Of a DNA stretch of 64,000 nt, positions 23,452 to 34,984 are shown piece after piece. Origin of the DNA: Linderina pennispora (Eukaryota > Kickxellomycota > Kickxellomycetes > Kickxellales > Kickxellaceae); NCBI RefSeq assembly GCF_002104995.1, contig NW_024468250.1:310001-374000 (forward strand). Reading direction: 5' to 3'. Under the pieces are notes generated by a model. That model worked only from the letters and a program-made list of their open reading frames with translations, was not told where the DNA came from and made no database searches. Numbering within the stretch: the first letter of the stretch is position 1; every line of letters starts with the position of its first letter. The position numbers were made by a program, and so were the translations under genes.

Positions 23452-26184
23452 TGTTAATGTTCTGATATGTTGCTGTGAAGAGCAGGTGATCGGGTAAAGG
23501 ATATATGGGGGTGTACGTAATGTAGGGTGGTTTTCTTTTGGCGGCTAGCGCTGTAAAAGAAAGCAAAGAAAAGTCAAAAGGGCGGAGAGGGGGTAAAGGG
23601 AGTCTTGTCTTCACAGAAGATGTCAGAGAAAGGGATGGGTGGTTTGAAGCGCTGCCAGGAGACGGCGACCATTTTATAGGATTCGAGGTGTGCTCCCATC
23701 TAAGCAGCTCGCTGGTTCCACCCCTAGGAAAGCCGCGGCTTTCCTAAGAGTTCATGCTGTGCATCTCCAGCCATTGGCATAGAGCGAATGGGCATGCGCG
23801 AGCGTATAACCAGCGAGGCAAAAATGGACTGCAATGCTTCAAAATGGCGTACTGTAACCCGCTGTCGCACCATTCTACAAGCGAATCCCCCCACTGACCC
23901 CGCAGGCCCGTTGTGCTCAGCGAAAATGTCGGCCTGCTGAGGACCAGAGCCGCAGTTTGGGGCGGGTGAGCAAGAGGGGAGGAGCGACGGCAGCCTTCTT
24001 GGCTAGGCAAGAAATCCGGTAGTGAGCAAGTGGATCGAATCCCTCTTACTGGCAGGAAAGGAAAGGACATGCGCAATCTCGTCATTGCCAGCATCGGGTG
24101 AGAGGTGGGTAGAGAAAACCACCCGGTTTCTACATTCGGCTGGCTTTACTCTGAGCAGTGTAGATTGGGTCGTTGCAGCGTGGATTTTTCCTGCACTGTT
24201 TGACAGTGTTGGAAATTCGCCTCTTGGCCCCGCTCATTCGCCCATTCACCCATGCCAGCCCCATTCCTGCTCTGCACAGCCAGTCATGATTGAGCTGTCC
24301 ATCTCAGTTACACCATGGCGAAGTAGACATCCTACTGGAGCGCAGAGTGCGTAGTATTGAAATGCTTGGTCCAGGGTGATACAAGGACTGAGCACATGCT
24401 ACCAATTGGATGGCATAGCCGCCATTTCGACAATGCTGTTTGGCTGCAGCAGGCCCTGGCCGCGCATGTGTGGAGGATGTTCAGGATGTGCTCAACGATG
24501 TGTCCGCGAACTAATCGCGTCCAACGGTGCTGCCTGCTGCACTTTCCAAATGGGCTTCGCCAGCCCATTTGCTCCGCAGATACAAACAAAGTGCTATGTG
24601 CTTTGGCGATGGCATTCAAACCACGCACTACATGGTCCCATTCCAGTCGCTTGCAAATGGGCTGCAGCTGCGATGATATGCGGAATAGCGTGATGCATAG
24701 CTCTGCTGACATGCTCCAAACATCTGGAATGGGGATAGCCAGGAACTAGTTGCGGACTACAAAGTCTATTCAGACCCTAAAGCCCCAGCATAACCCGATT
24801 GCAGAGCACCCCCACCGCTCATCCGTTTGCAGCTGGTTTTGGGTATAGCCACACTCTTTTTGGCCTTCACATTGGACCACAGTGGCCCAAAGCCAGCTCT
24901 AAAGCGCCATATCAGCCATTTCATTCATAGCGCCAATCTCTTCTGCCGCCCTATGGTCCATCCACTGTACACCGGGCGGAGTAGATGTGCATTCCATTCA
25001 CATGGCCTAGAGCGACTGGTTCCAATGACAAGGCAGAGCAAAGGCATGAGCCGAACGAGATTCCCGCGAGGTGGGTAGGGTTCTGGTGGGAATAGAAGCT
25101 GCGGGATCCACGCTCGACTCGTAGAAAGGGCGGGATGGACATTTTCTTTGGCAGTTTTGTACTGCGGAGCACAGCAGAGAAGTTTGGAACCATTTATTTG
25201 CCCGGTCAGCCCGTCAGCGATGGATACGCCAATAAACAAAAGGCCGTTCTGGCAATGCATTTGCCAGTTCCTGGGCGCTTGGCAGGCAAACAGAGTCCCA
25301 GGGTGAGAGACTGCTACGCAGTGGGGTTGAGAGTGGAGGGAGGAGGGTGCATAACAGTGCTAGCCCATCAGAACCATGGGACCAGCGGCTCTGATTCGGC
25401 AACAGGGCAGGGTACTTATCCATCACACATAGTGTGCTCGGAGGAAAGATACCGCGAGATGCCGAAAATTATGTAACTTGTCTTCATTTGCTGAGGCCAC
25501 CCAAGCATGGTCGTCAATCGCATCATCGATGATAGCTGTGATTGTGCACTAGGTGCACGTTTTTTATAGCTTCCCCACATATGCGCATGTACTCCGCGGT
25601 TGCATCACCAGCCATGGCTTTTCATGGGAACATACTGTTATCTGCTCTCCATTTGACACAACCTAATAGAAAAAAGCAGACATCCACACTCGCCGCGCAG
25701 AAGCCGCAGGGTATCTCCCACCCGAGTGTGTCTGCTGAATAAGATTGATGAGCAGCAAGACATCAATCACACCCTTGCCGACAGTTTTCCATTTTCCATA
25801 TTATATACGCGGAGCCGATGCCGATCACCAATGAAGTAACAAAATAAAAGTAGGGATAGCGGGAGGCGGCGGGATCTGAGGAGTGGAGGGGATGTGCAGT
25901 GCATTAGCATGCGAGATAGCTGCAGCTTGGCTCTCCTAAGGTTGCCCCTCCCCTTCAATATAAGAGATGGGAAAGCCTGGAGATAGTGTTGTCAGTTGTG
26001 ACTTTTTTGGTGCCTTTGCGGAGATAGCGTCGGCGGCGACACCTAGGGGTTCTCATGTCACTTGGAAACACATGCAGTGGTGTATTTTTCTCCCACAGCG
26101 CCCCAAATCGACGCTGCCAATTCATTCAATCTGCAGAGCGGCGGGCTTACTGACCTGTCCGCCATACATGATGTGCATACGATA

Positions 26185-26205
26185 CCCTCCCTCCCTCCCT
26201 CCCTC
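26185..26205. repeat. (CCCT)n microsatellite
   Basis: About five tandem CCCT units lie roughly 150 bases upstream of the CoA-transferase start. Homopyrimidine tracts of this kind are common in fungal promoters. Confidence 0.7.
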
Positions 26206-26246
26206 GATGCACTCCGTACAGGCCAGGAGAAGGAATGGAGGCAGTG

Positions 26247-26253
26247 TATAAAA
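26247..26253 (+). promoter_or_regulatory. TATA box of the CoA-transferase gene
   Basis: TATAAAA lies about 100 bases upstream of the ATG at 26349. Confidence 0.65.
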
Positions 26254-26348
26254 GCAACAGCCCAAGGCGGAGGCGTGCGTAGAGGACTCAACTCACACAT
26301 ACAACACAATCCCTGCCCTGCTATCTTCACTATTAGACACCTGAGCTC

Positions 26349-27770
26349 ATGTTTTCTACTCGCATTATCCCGCGCACTACACGTTTCCGCACACCCTTGG
26401 TGTCCCATCGGTACCAGTCAACTGTCGCACCCACCACACCGGCGGGCAAGACTCTTGGCCCTCTCTCTGGTATCCGTGTCCTTGACATGACGCGCGTCCT
26501 CGCCGGCCCCTTCTGCACGATGCTCCTGGGCGATCTCGGTGCTGAGGTCATCAAGGTCGAGCACCCGGCGCGCGGCGACGACACTCGTGCCTGGGGCCCT
26601 CCGTTCAAGCTGTACGAGAAAGAGGTTGCGGCCATCGAGGGCGTGACGTCCAAGGGTGGTCTGTACAAGGCGCCGCCGCAGTTCAAGGGCGAGAGCGCAT
26701 ATTACCTGTGCGCCAACCGTAACAAGCAGTCGATTGCCGTCGACATGAAGATCAAGGAGGGGCGGCAGGTCATTCTAGATCTGGCCAAGGAGTCTGATGT
26801 CTTCGTCGAGAACTACGTTCCTGGAAAGCTGGCCGAGTACGGACTCGGCTATGAGGACCTGAAGCGGGTTAACCCGAAGCTCATCTATGCGTCAATCACC
26901 GGCTACGGATCCTTTGGCCCGTACGCCAACAAGCCAGGATACGATACCATCATCGAGGCCGAGGCTGGTCTCATGCACATTACTGGTGAGGCCAACGGGC
27001 CGCCGGTCAAGGTCGGCGTGGCTGTTACCGATGTGACCACGGGAATCTACGCACACAGCGCGATCCTTGCGGCTCTGCTGTCGCGAGTAAAGTCCAACGT
27101 CGGCCAGCACCTGGACGTGTCGCTGATGCAGACACAGGCGACAGTCCTGGCCAACATTGCCTCAAGCTACCTGATCGGCGGGAAGGAGGGCAGCCGACTT
27201 GGCAGCAGCCACCCGTCGATCGTCCCCTACCAGGTGTTCCCGACCAAGGACGGCAGCATCTGCATTGGAGCTGGCAACGACAAGCAGTACAAGATCTTCA
27301 CGGACGCCATCAACCGGCCAGACCTGCTCGAGAATCCCAAGTACGCGACCAACGCAGATCGCGTGCAGAACCGCGACGAGCTTGTTGCCCTGATCACCGA
27401 GGCGCTGAGCATCTGGAAGACTGACGATCTGGTGTCAAAGCTCGAGGGCAGCGGAATGCCGTTCGGGCCGGTCAACAACATCAAGCAGACATTCGAGCAC
27501 CCGCAGCTGGTTGCTCGCAAGGTCGTCAAGGAGGTCGAGCATCCGTTTGCTGGCACCCTGAAGCTGGTTGGCCCCGCCGTCGAGTACTCGAGCTCGCACG
27601 TCGGCGTGCGTCTGCCGCCGCCCATGCTCGGCCAGCACACCGAGCAGGTGCTGCGCAGTATCCTCAACTACTCTGACGAGCAGCTCGAGACCACTGTGCG
27701 CTCCGGCGGCGCTGTCCTCTACGACTACAACCTGCCTGCGCAGGACGCGTTCGATCTTCCCTCTCAGTAA
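26349..27770 (+). CDS. Mitochondrial family III CoA-transferase (SUGCT-like)
   Basis: This is an intact 473-residue CaiB/BaiF-type CoA-transferase. The first 30 residues are basic and hydroxylated (MFSTRIIPRTTRFRTPLVSH) and fit a mitochondrial presequence. Family motifs are GIRVLDMTRVLAGPFCTM, LGAEVIKVEHPARGDDTR, KQSIAVDMK, YGLGYEDLKRVNPKLIYAS, and GSFGPYANKPGYDTIIEAE with the catalytic Asp in GYD. The length and order fit succinyl-CoA:glutarate CoA-transferase (SUGCT) and its fungal relatives, which activate dicarboxylates in mitochondria. The exact acyl donor cannot be read from sequence. The stop is only 27 bases from that of the convergent SH3 gene. Confidence 0.9.
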   Translation: MFSTRIIPRTTRFRTPLVSHRYQSTVAPTTPAGKTLGPLSGIRVLDMTRVLAGPFCTMLLGDLGAEVIKVEHPARGDDTRAWGPPFKLYEKEVAAIEGVTSKGGLYKAPPQFKGESAYYLCANRNKQSIAVDMKIKEGRQVILDLAKESDVFVENYVPGKLAEYGLGYEDLKRVNPKLIYASITGYGSFGPYANKPGYDTIIEAEAGLMHITGEANGPPVKVGVAVTDVTTGIYAHSAILAALLSRVKSNVGQHLDVSLMQTQATVLANIASSYLIGGKEGSRLGSSHPSIVPYQVFPTKDGSICIGAGNDKQYKIFTDAINRPDLLENPKYATNADRVQNRDELVALITEALSIWKTDDLVSKLEGSGMPFGPVNNIKQTFEHPQLVARKVVKEVEHPFAGTLKLVGPAVEYSSSHVGVRLPPPMLGQHTEQVLRSILNYSDEQLETTVRSGGAVLYDYNLPAQDAFDLPSQ

Positions 27771-27797
27771 AAAGCCACTCCGTATATTTTTCAAACA

Positions 27798-28242
27798 TCA
27801 AATGAACTCGACATAGTTTTCCGGAATCAATCCGACCTGGTTTCCCTTATAGCCGACCAGCCAGCCGTCGCACTGCTTGTACGAGATAAATAGCATGTCG
27901 TTTTCCTCAAACGCGAGTTCGGTCGGATTCTCTGCCTCAAAGTCATACAGTGCCTTGGCTTTGCCCAGGATTGTGTTGGTTGTCGGAGCCGAAACGTTCG
28001 GGCCGCCCGGACTCAAACGACGACCAGGGGTCAGCATCCTCAATATGCTGTCCGCCGTCCTCATCCTCGCTGGCCACTGCATGGATGCCCTCGAACACGC
28101 CCTCGTGCCGCGGGTCGTCCTTTGAGTACGCAAAGTCGCGGATAACTGGTTTTGCATGCGCAAGAGGATGTCTGCTGGACCCTGAGCACGCGCTACTGCT
28201 GTCGTCGGCAACAGCCGCTGCTACATTTCCCGGCGCTGTCAT
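27798..28242 (-). CDS. NBP2: Nbp2/Skb5-like SH3 adaptor
   Basis: Small SH3 adaptor of the Nbp2 type, which in yeast brings the PP2C phosphatase Ptc1 to MAP-kinase pathways. The N-terminal half has the family motif VIRDFAYSKDDPRHEG. The C-terminal half is a single SH3 domain: KALYDFEAENPTELAF, then DMLFISYKQCDGWLVG and GLIPENYVEFI. These match the Nbp2 pattern closely, including the wording FISYK. The two halves are in different frames because of one extra G near 28006 (TCCGGGC); removal gives exactly 148 codons. The start at 28242 is the first ATG upstream of the conserved motif. Confidence 0.83.
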
Positions 28243-28467
28243 TTCTTCTCGCTGCTGTGACAGAATGCGGAGGGGGAGATAAAATACAAAGGGGTGAATG
28301 CGCTGAATATAAATGCACCAGGCAACAAAGGAAGAAAAAAGTACTCCAAAAATATTAGCGGGAATAAAGAGCAGCAGAGCCTTTGCAGCGCAGCATGGGC
28401 AAGATTCGCCTGTGGACAGTGATCACGTGGGATCATTCCAAACATAGCCGTCTACTACCGCACATTT

Positions 28468-31400
28468 TCACCAGTCGTAGTCGAACCGCTCCATGGTCTC
28501 TGCCTGCTCCTCGGCGTCTTTCTGGGCCTTGCGCCGCATATAGAAGATCGGGCAGTCGCGGTTGTTGCACACGACCTCCTGGTGTAGCGAGCCCTGGCAG
28601 CGCTGGCACTCGGTCCACAGCCGCGAGAACCGCAGCTCCATCTCTCGCATCACATCCATATGGCGCATGTGGATCTCGGGCAGCTTTGGCGCACAGTGCT
28701 TGCACACAGCCTTGTCCTTGTCGTCCTTGCGCAGCGGCGCGCGGCAGCCCAGACAGGTCTTGGTCTTGACCATGAACTTGGACAGGGCGCCAGAGGTGGG
28801 TGCCGATACGTGGATCGTGCGTGTGTGCGCGCCGTTGAACAGCGTGCCGACCTTGTCGCCCAGGATCGGCTCAAAGATGCGCGTCAGGGGGTTAGTTAGC
28901 TGGTGCTCGAGGTAGTATGTGGTGTCGATTGGCAGGTTGTTGTCCAGCACGTAGATTGGGTCCTCGGCCTTCTCGTACGCGCGCGCGTTCTTGGGGCCGC
29001 GGATGATGACGTACGGCACACGGTCTCCGAGCTGCGGAGCCGAGCCCGCATCACGCTTGCGCATGCGTTCGGCCAGCTCCACGTGTGCCTGCTTGGCAGC
29101 GTAGTCGGTCTTGGACAGCTGCTTTGAGATGACCAGCATCGACAGGTCAATCTTGTTCTGCAGCAGATCGGAGATCGTGCTCTTCACATACTCGACGGCG
29201 CCAGTGACGTCGCGGTCAATCAGAAGCTTGTTGAGGCACGTGTCGAGCACCAGCGGCAGCAGCTGGCAGTTGTCACGCCGCACAGTCTCCAGGCCCTTGG
29301 TGTCCAGCTTGTCCCACTTCTCGGGCCGCGTCCAGTACAGCCCGGCGTACCGCTTCTTGTTGATCAGCAGATACGGGAAGTACACCTTCTCGAACTCGAG
29401 CTTGATCGGATTGACAAACTTTGTTGTCACGAATTCGGCTGCCTCCTTGCCCAGATCCATGGCTTCGTCGAGCGTCTTGACTCCAAACTTGACCATCACC
29501 GAGTCTGTGTCTCCGTAGATGACCTCGGCGTTGTGTGCGTATCCATTCTCCACAGTGTACTTCTTTTCGACCTCATGCATCGTCTGGTCGATCATGATGC
29601 GCCCAAACGCTGTGACTGACGACGAGATCTGCAGACACGGCAGCTTGCCGTTCAGGGCTCCGGTGAATCCGTACACAGAGTTGGCACTAATCTTCAAAGC
29701 GAGCTGGCGGCCATTCAGCACCTGCACCTTGAATGGATCCATCTCCTTTTTTCATGTCGGACTTTGCCTTTTTGCGCGCACCCAGCAGGGACTTTAGAAT
29801 ATACGGCAGCAGGCCCTCGCGCCTTCCGGACTTGACAAAACAGTCGCCGCTCGGGGACACTGTGTAGTCGACGTCCTTGACCAGGCTGAGCCGCTCAATA
29901 GTTGCCTTGTTGAGCAATGTCGTGTAGCAGAGATTGTGCGCCATCATAATCGAGGGATACAGCGAGGCAAAATCCAGCGTGGCAATGGGCACGTCGTAGA
30001 AGCCACGCTTGGGCTCAATTACCGTGGCGCCCTCGTACTGATTGTTATCGCCCTGCGAGTCGACCACCGGTACCACCAGATCCTGCTTGATCGTCTGCCG
30101 GAACAGCTGGCACATGACACGGATCTGCTGTCCACGCGTCAGCAGGTAGTTGAACGGCACGCCAGTGACGCGCGCCATCTCGATGTTGTTGATCAAGAAC
30201 ATCAGCTTGTCCATCAGCCGCTGCGGCAGAAACGCGTCCTTGAGGCAGTACACCGCCAGTCGCCGACGTGTCTCTGCACTCTCCTTCTGCAGGTCGCTAA
30301 TGATCGAGTACGGCACGTCCTCCTTCTGCTCACCCAGGAACTTGGCTGACACCGCGTTAAGCGAATACGACCGCAGCGCAAATCCGCCGCGCCGCATGGC
30401 CTGCAGGACATCAAACTGGCAGCGGCCCTCGATGTTGATGACCTTGGAGTCGCTGGTACCAAACGCCTTGCTGGAGAACCGCGACGTGGACACCTTGGAG
30501 GCCACCCCACGCATGCGGCCCAGGTACGGGAAGTCGTGGGCACTGAGCGCTTGAGCACGGTCAATCAGATATGGCAAGTCAAAGTTGGTTGTGTTGTACC
30601 CGATGATCAGGTCAGGGTCGCACTCGCGCACAAACTCGGCCCACTTGACCAGTAGCTCCGCCTCATCTTGGAAGCTCAGCACCTGCGAGCCAGGGATCGG
30701 CGCACATGTGTCCAGCGTAAACACATTGCGGATGAACGGCTGCTTCGAGCCCTGAACAGTCACAATGTTGGCCACTTGGATCACCGGGTCGTGCTCGGCC
30801 TCGGGGAACACGCCTGGCCGTCCAGCGCACTCGATATCCACGCTCAAGATCCGCAGCGGCGCCGTCTTGGCCCACTCGTCCTCAGGCTCATGTGCAATGA
30901 TGTTTTTGTAGTTGATTTCCACCTCGTACTGGCAGTGTGTCGAGGGTGTGCCCTTGCGCACGTGGTACTTGCCTGCGGGCAGCTCAACCCAGCTCGCGCC
31001 AACAATGCCTGTGTCCACCATGAACCGCAAGATAAACTCGATGTTGCTCTCAAACGGCGCCGACGCATGCTGGCCAATGCTCTGAATATGGAACCCGTCC
31101 TTGACGATCCTCGCCACTGGCGCCACCATGCGCGGGTGTCTGACCGTGATCTTGAAGAACGGCGCCTTGACATTCCCATGGAACCCCCACAGCGACTCCT
31201 TCATACAAAGCTCGACCGACAGGACCGGGTCATGCTTGCCGCCACCCAAGTTTCCGGGTGCCCTGCGGGCCAGCTGGTTAAGCTGTGCCACGACCTGTGG
31301 GATGTTTTCCGCAGCAAAGCCTTGCGGTGCCGGGCAATAAAAGTACGGCGAAAAGCCTGTCACAAAGCACGCAACAGAGTTGCCTTCCTCTGTCACGCCA

Positions 31401-31762
31401 AACAGCCGCGCCGTCACGAAGCTCTGGTCTGCGCCGTACTCCTCGTCAATCTCCATCTGCTGGAACACCAGGCTGTCCACGTCAGTATTAAGCACGCGTG
31501 CTGTAGGCCGTGGCCATGCCGCCGAGGGATCAGCCACAGGCCCAGTGGTCTGCTCGAGCTGCATAAGCTCCTCTTGGAAGTCTACAGGTGCGTCCATCTC
31601 CACGTCTTCGTCGACCAGGATATCGCCTGCTTGTGACTTGGCCTTTTGCAGGCGCGACCGCTTGTTCTGCGAGCTCTGCCGTGACGGCTGGTGCGATGAC
31701 ACGTGGAAGTCCGTCACGTCAGTCTTCCTCTTTGTGTCCGAGGTCTGCGAATTGGGCGGCAT
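28468..31762 (-). CDS. POL3: DNA polymerase delta catalytic subunit
   Basis: This is the family B replicative polymerase. The 3'-5' exonuclease motifs are SVDIECAGR (about residue 307), [14 protein letters not shown] and [12 protein letters not shown]. Polymerase motif A is [12 protein letters not shown] (about 597), motif B is [13 protein letters not shown] and motif C is [12 protein letters not shown] (about 749). The C-terminus holds CysA (CLGC...CKHC) and CysB (CQRC...CNNRDC), the latter the Fe-S site contacting accessory subunits. The start at 31762 ([13 protein letters not shown]) gives an N-terminal NLS-like segment. One extra A in an A6 run at about 29748-29753 shifts the frame between KAKSDMKK and MDPFKVQ; five As restore exactly 1097 aa, the usual size. 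Confidence 0.96.
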
Positions 31763-32162
31763 TCCGAGATATTTTGAAACGATAGTGTGAGGAGAGGGAA
31801 AAGGGAGAATAGCGGTGCTTGGGAGAAAAAAAAAGATTTTTTCGTTTGTGATGCTCAGCTGCAAGGCATGCAACGCGACAAATGCAGCGCGCAGAGCTCG
31901 CGACCGTGATCGAATCTGCGTAATCGATCAGAGCCTCGGGGTTTTAGAAATGGCACGCTTTTTGTGAAGGTGTAACGGCAAACTTGAGCTCCAGCATTAG
32001 GCTTTCACGTTCTCGCCACTTAAAGAGGCAGGGCAATTATGAAATGCTCTCCTTTCCACTTGCTCTCTCCCTATCGCGACCCAGCCTCAACCGGCACAGT
32101 TCTTTCCTACACACCAACCAACTTAGTATCTGCCCGCACTACTTTTCTCATCTCTACAAACT
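31763..32162. other. Divergent promoter, POL3 and Siva-like gene
   Basis: About 400 bases separate the two start codons. The stretch includes an A-rich run near 31830 and pyrimidine-rich leader sequence just before 32163. No MluI-type ACGCGT cell-cycle element was seen here. Confidence 0.5.
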
Positions 32163-32683
32163 ATGGCTGTCAAGAGAACCTACGACTCCTTCATCGAGGG
32201 CATCCCCTCGCCGCCGTCGAGCACGCCCGTGGCCAAATTGCCCCGGCCCAGCAGCTCTGGTGATGAAACAGGTAAATTGCGTGCATAGTGTAGGCTGCAG
32301 TAAATGCGATTTCCATATACTAACTTGCCGAATACCTCTGCATTTCTAGATCGGGCCATGATGTTGTTCCGCTACGGCCAGCAGCAGCCAGCAGCAACAA
32401 AACAACAGCAGCAGCAGCCAACCAGCGGCAGCAGCGCAGCAGCCAACCAGCAGCACAGCAATACGGGCCCATGTCCATCGACATGGCGCAGTGCACATCG
32501 TGCACAAAGCTATTCATGGCCAGTGCCAACCTTCAGTCCAGTGGGTGCCGCAGATGCATGCGCGCAGTCTGCCCAAGCTGCATCCAGCCATGCTGCTGCT
32601 GTGGCGGCAAGTTCTGCCAGTCGTGCTCAATGTCGGACTACACCAGCTATGACATCCAGACGGTCTGCCTTGACTGCAACTAA
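32163..32683 (+). CDS. Siva-family zinc-binding protein (Cd27bp-like)
   Basis: Exon 1 is 32163-32271. An intron of 78 bp (GTAAAT ... TACTAAC ... TCTAG) precedes exon 2, 32350-32683. The N-terminus (KRTYDSFIEGIPSPPSS) and a Gln/Ala-rich repeat tract lead into a Cys-rich end: CTSCTKLF, CRRCMRAVCPSC, CCCCGGKFCQSC and TVCLDCN. This arrangement of CxxC pairs matches the C-terminal domain of Siva, a zinc protein known in animals as a CD27/TNF-receptor-linked factor. The Cys-rich part is in a different frame from the Gln-rich tract; one missing base in the CAG-rich region (about 32445-32460) explains it and gives exactly 148 codons. The fungal function is unknown. Confidence 0.72.
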
Positions 32684-32789
32684 ACACAAATGTACTTTTT
32701 CTCTTTCTTCTTTTCTCGATTCGCAGAAACCAAAAAAATAAAATAAAACTCCGTCTGACGGGTCTATTCGTATTCTCAAAAAGCACATT

Positions 32790-33107
32790 TTACACCTTGA
32801 TCTCAGGCTGCTGGGTCGGCAGCTGGCCGAACCGCTTCTTCAGAGTAACGCGATGCCGCGAGTACTTGTCGTCGGGCGAGAACCGCGCCGGGTGCGCGGA
32901 CTTTGTTACCTCACCGGCATCGGTGACCTTCTACAATAAAAGAGACATGCATACCGAGGATTGAGCAACAAACTGTCGTTCTTGTAAAACACCGGAAACC
33001 AGGAAACCGTTTGCCGCTGAGGCATCCAGGCAGAGTCATAGGGTTCTCCTTACCTTCAGGGTGTAAACACGCTTGCCCTCGGCGTCCAGAGTGTACATAA
33101 GATGCAT
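32790..33107 (-). CDS. NOP10: H/ACA snoRNP subunit Nop10
   Basis: This 64-residue protein belongs to the box H/ACA ribonucleoprotein with Cbf5, Nhp2 and Gar1, which pseudouridylates rRNA and other RNAs in the nucleolus. Exon 1 (33107-33054) encodes [19 protein letters not shown] 123 bp intron runs GTAAGG to TTGTAG. Exon 2 (32930-32790) encodes [34 protein letters not shown] and a short Gln-rich tail. The match to the near-invariant Nop10 sequence is essentially complete. The gene is intact and ends 107 bases from the stop of the convergent Siva-like gene. Confidence 0.97.
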
Positions 33108-33735
33108 GGTAGATTTTGCTGGCGAAAAACTGCGTTTCGGCTACATATACAAAAGAGAAAGTGCCGGGAGCATTGCTGGCATTGCGTTAGTCGCATGCGT
33201 TTACATGGCGGGTTCTGACACCAGTGCTAGGCCGTGTACCGTGTGCACTATGCAATCAAACAGTGTGAGCGTGTCTGAGCCAGCGGTTCATCACTGGTCG
33301 ATCAGTGTCCAACAGCATCGTCCTTCTCCTCCTGTGATCTGTCCAGCGTTTATCCAGCAGGGCTAGGCCGACTACTACAGTCTGGGCATGCGTTACCTTT
33401 TAAAATAGAGGAAAAGAGGGGTCTGTGGATAAAAGAGCAAGCGAATGAACAAGGTTGAATTGAGAGACGAAAAAGAAAAAAAGTGTCGAATGGCGTGCTG
33501 TGCCAATAAAAAAAACGTTGCAAAAATATTTGATCGCGCGTGATTCCTCGATCCATCAGGCAGAGTTCCAGAATCAAACAAGCTTGAGGTTTAGTAAAAA
33601 AAGATCAAACAGGCTTGAGGATATTGGCATCGCTATATGCTGGGGCGGGTCATTGCACGCTGGATATACAGCGCAGCATTTGCCCTCTTTCTGCTTCGGG
33701 ATATGCTGGCTGAACGTTCTTCTTCATAATCAACA
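33108..33735. other. Divergent intergenic region
   Basis: About 630 bases lie between NOP10 and the next plus-strand gene. TATATACA on the minus strand near 33150 may serve NOP10. The middle is A-rich. No coding signal is supported. Confidence 0.45.
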
Positions 33736-34921
33736 TGTCCGCACAGAAATCATTCCTTGACGGGTACTCGATGGACAGCTCGCTCAGCGGCACGCAGATG
33801 TCGGTGCTCCATTCGAACGACAACTCGCAGAATGAGACAGTGGTAGGGGCATGATGAGTGATATGTTGGACTGCAAAGTATGGACGCTGGTAATGCTATT
33901 AACAGATGTTTGCATCGTGTAGTTTGACAGCCAGCCAGTGATGGCAATGCGACCACCAGCTAGTTCACAGCATACAGGGTCATCAGCAGGTGAGGAAGGT
34001 GCGGACGGCTGCACCAGGACCACAGGGCACTGAAGCGCTCACTGGATCGACTAGGGCAGGAAATGGCGTCCTCGTTCACATCGCTGCATGAAAAGACCAG
34101 CAAGGTCAATCTCAGTGTCAGCGACCTGCACTCCTGATCTGAAGAAAGTTGAGCGTTCCGTGATGTTTGACAGAGACATGTCGAGGCCATCGGTCGCAGA
34201 TATTGAGCTTAAGCTCAGCAGCACCGGTAAGCATGGCAGACAGATGTGCAGCCTCAGGGTGTTGCTGATCTGACGAATGCACTAAGCACAAGGCGCATTT
34301 ATGTGTATTTGTTATGTAGTGCAATCACTGGAATCGCGACTTCTTGACAAGATGTCGGTGCAGGTGGGGGCAGCAATTGAACGAAAGGTGAATGATGCAA
34401 TGGCTATCACTCGATAAGCACAGCCCGCAGATGGCAGACTGGAATCGTTGTCGCTAGTCACTGGCCTTGCCGGAGGTCAAGGAAATGGTCAAGGACCTGC
34501 AGGCGAGTGTTGAGACCCTGTCAGCTGCTGCATCCAAGTCAAGCAATAGAGCGACAATGCCGCTGCTTCCACCGCTGCCGTTTGAAATGGGTCAAGCGCA
34601 GCCAATGCCAATGTTGCTGAACAACGACGGCATTCTGGCAGGCACCAAACCTGCAGCTGCCTATGGGCGTGGAACTCCCACCGCAGATGGCGCCCATGGC
34701 TCAGACACAGCAGACTGGCATGTGTGGAGGCTATGGACACAGCGTAAACAGCCTCACGCTGGTGCATCCAGTGGACCGACCAGAGCACGCCAACCCGAAC
34801 GAGAGTCTTTTCAATGAGGGATGCGATCGCGGTGGTGGACAGCGCATATCCGTACGAGCTAGATAATGGCTGGCCAGTGGCACCGGCCAGCGGCAACAAA
34901 AGACCGAAAACTCAGAGATAG
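33736..34921 (+). CDS. Multi-exon coiled-coil protein of unknown function
   Basis: Several exon-like pieces join in order. The first is MSAQKSFLDGYSMDSSLSG from 33736, with a likely donor GTAGGG near 33843 and acceptor GTGTAG near 33920. Next come a Ser/Pro-rich piece, ALKRSLDRLGQEMASSF at about 34027, and KKVERSVMFDRDMSRPS. An intron GTAAGC ... TATGTAG (about 34228-34318) leads to VQSLESRLLDKMSVQ. The last piece runs from EVKEMVKDLQASVETLS to a basic end, NKRPKTQR, with stop at 34919-34921. Inserted bases at about 34135, 34650 and 34820 break the frame; two of the three make CCTG. The heptad pattern implies a coiled coil. I do not recognise the family, and exon limits near 34400-34470 are unsure. 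Confidence 0.45.
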
Positions 34922-34984
34922 CCGCTGGTTACGTTTGTTCTTTTTCCTTGTTGGTTTCTCACCGAAATTCTTATGCTAAGGAAA

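Larger units (their letters stand above)
23452..26348. other. 2.9 kb gene-poor region with divergent promoters
   Basis: This is the longest stretch without a supported gene, between two divergently transcribed genes. Open frames up to about 130 codons occur on both strands and look random. The left end carries the CAP gene leader. The right end carries a CCCT repeat and a TATA box for the CoA-transferase gene. Confidence 0.5.

Noticed and set aside
23452-26348. Candidate transposon in the gene-poor stretch
   Set aside because: No terminal repeats, target duplications, transposase or reverse-transcriptase motifs were seen.
28383-29797. Plus-strand frames opposite POL3
   Set aside because: They are antisense shadows of the conserved polymerase.
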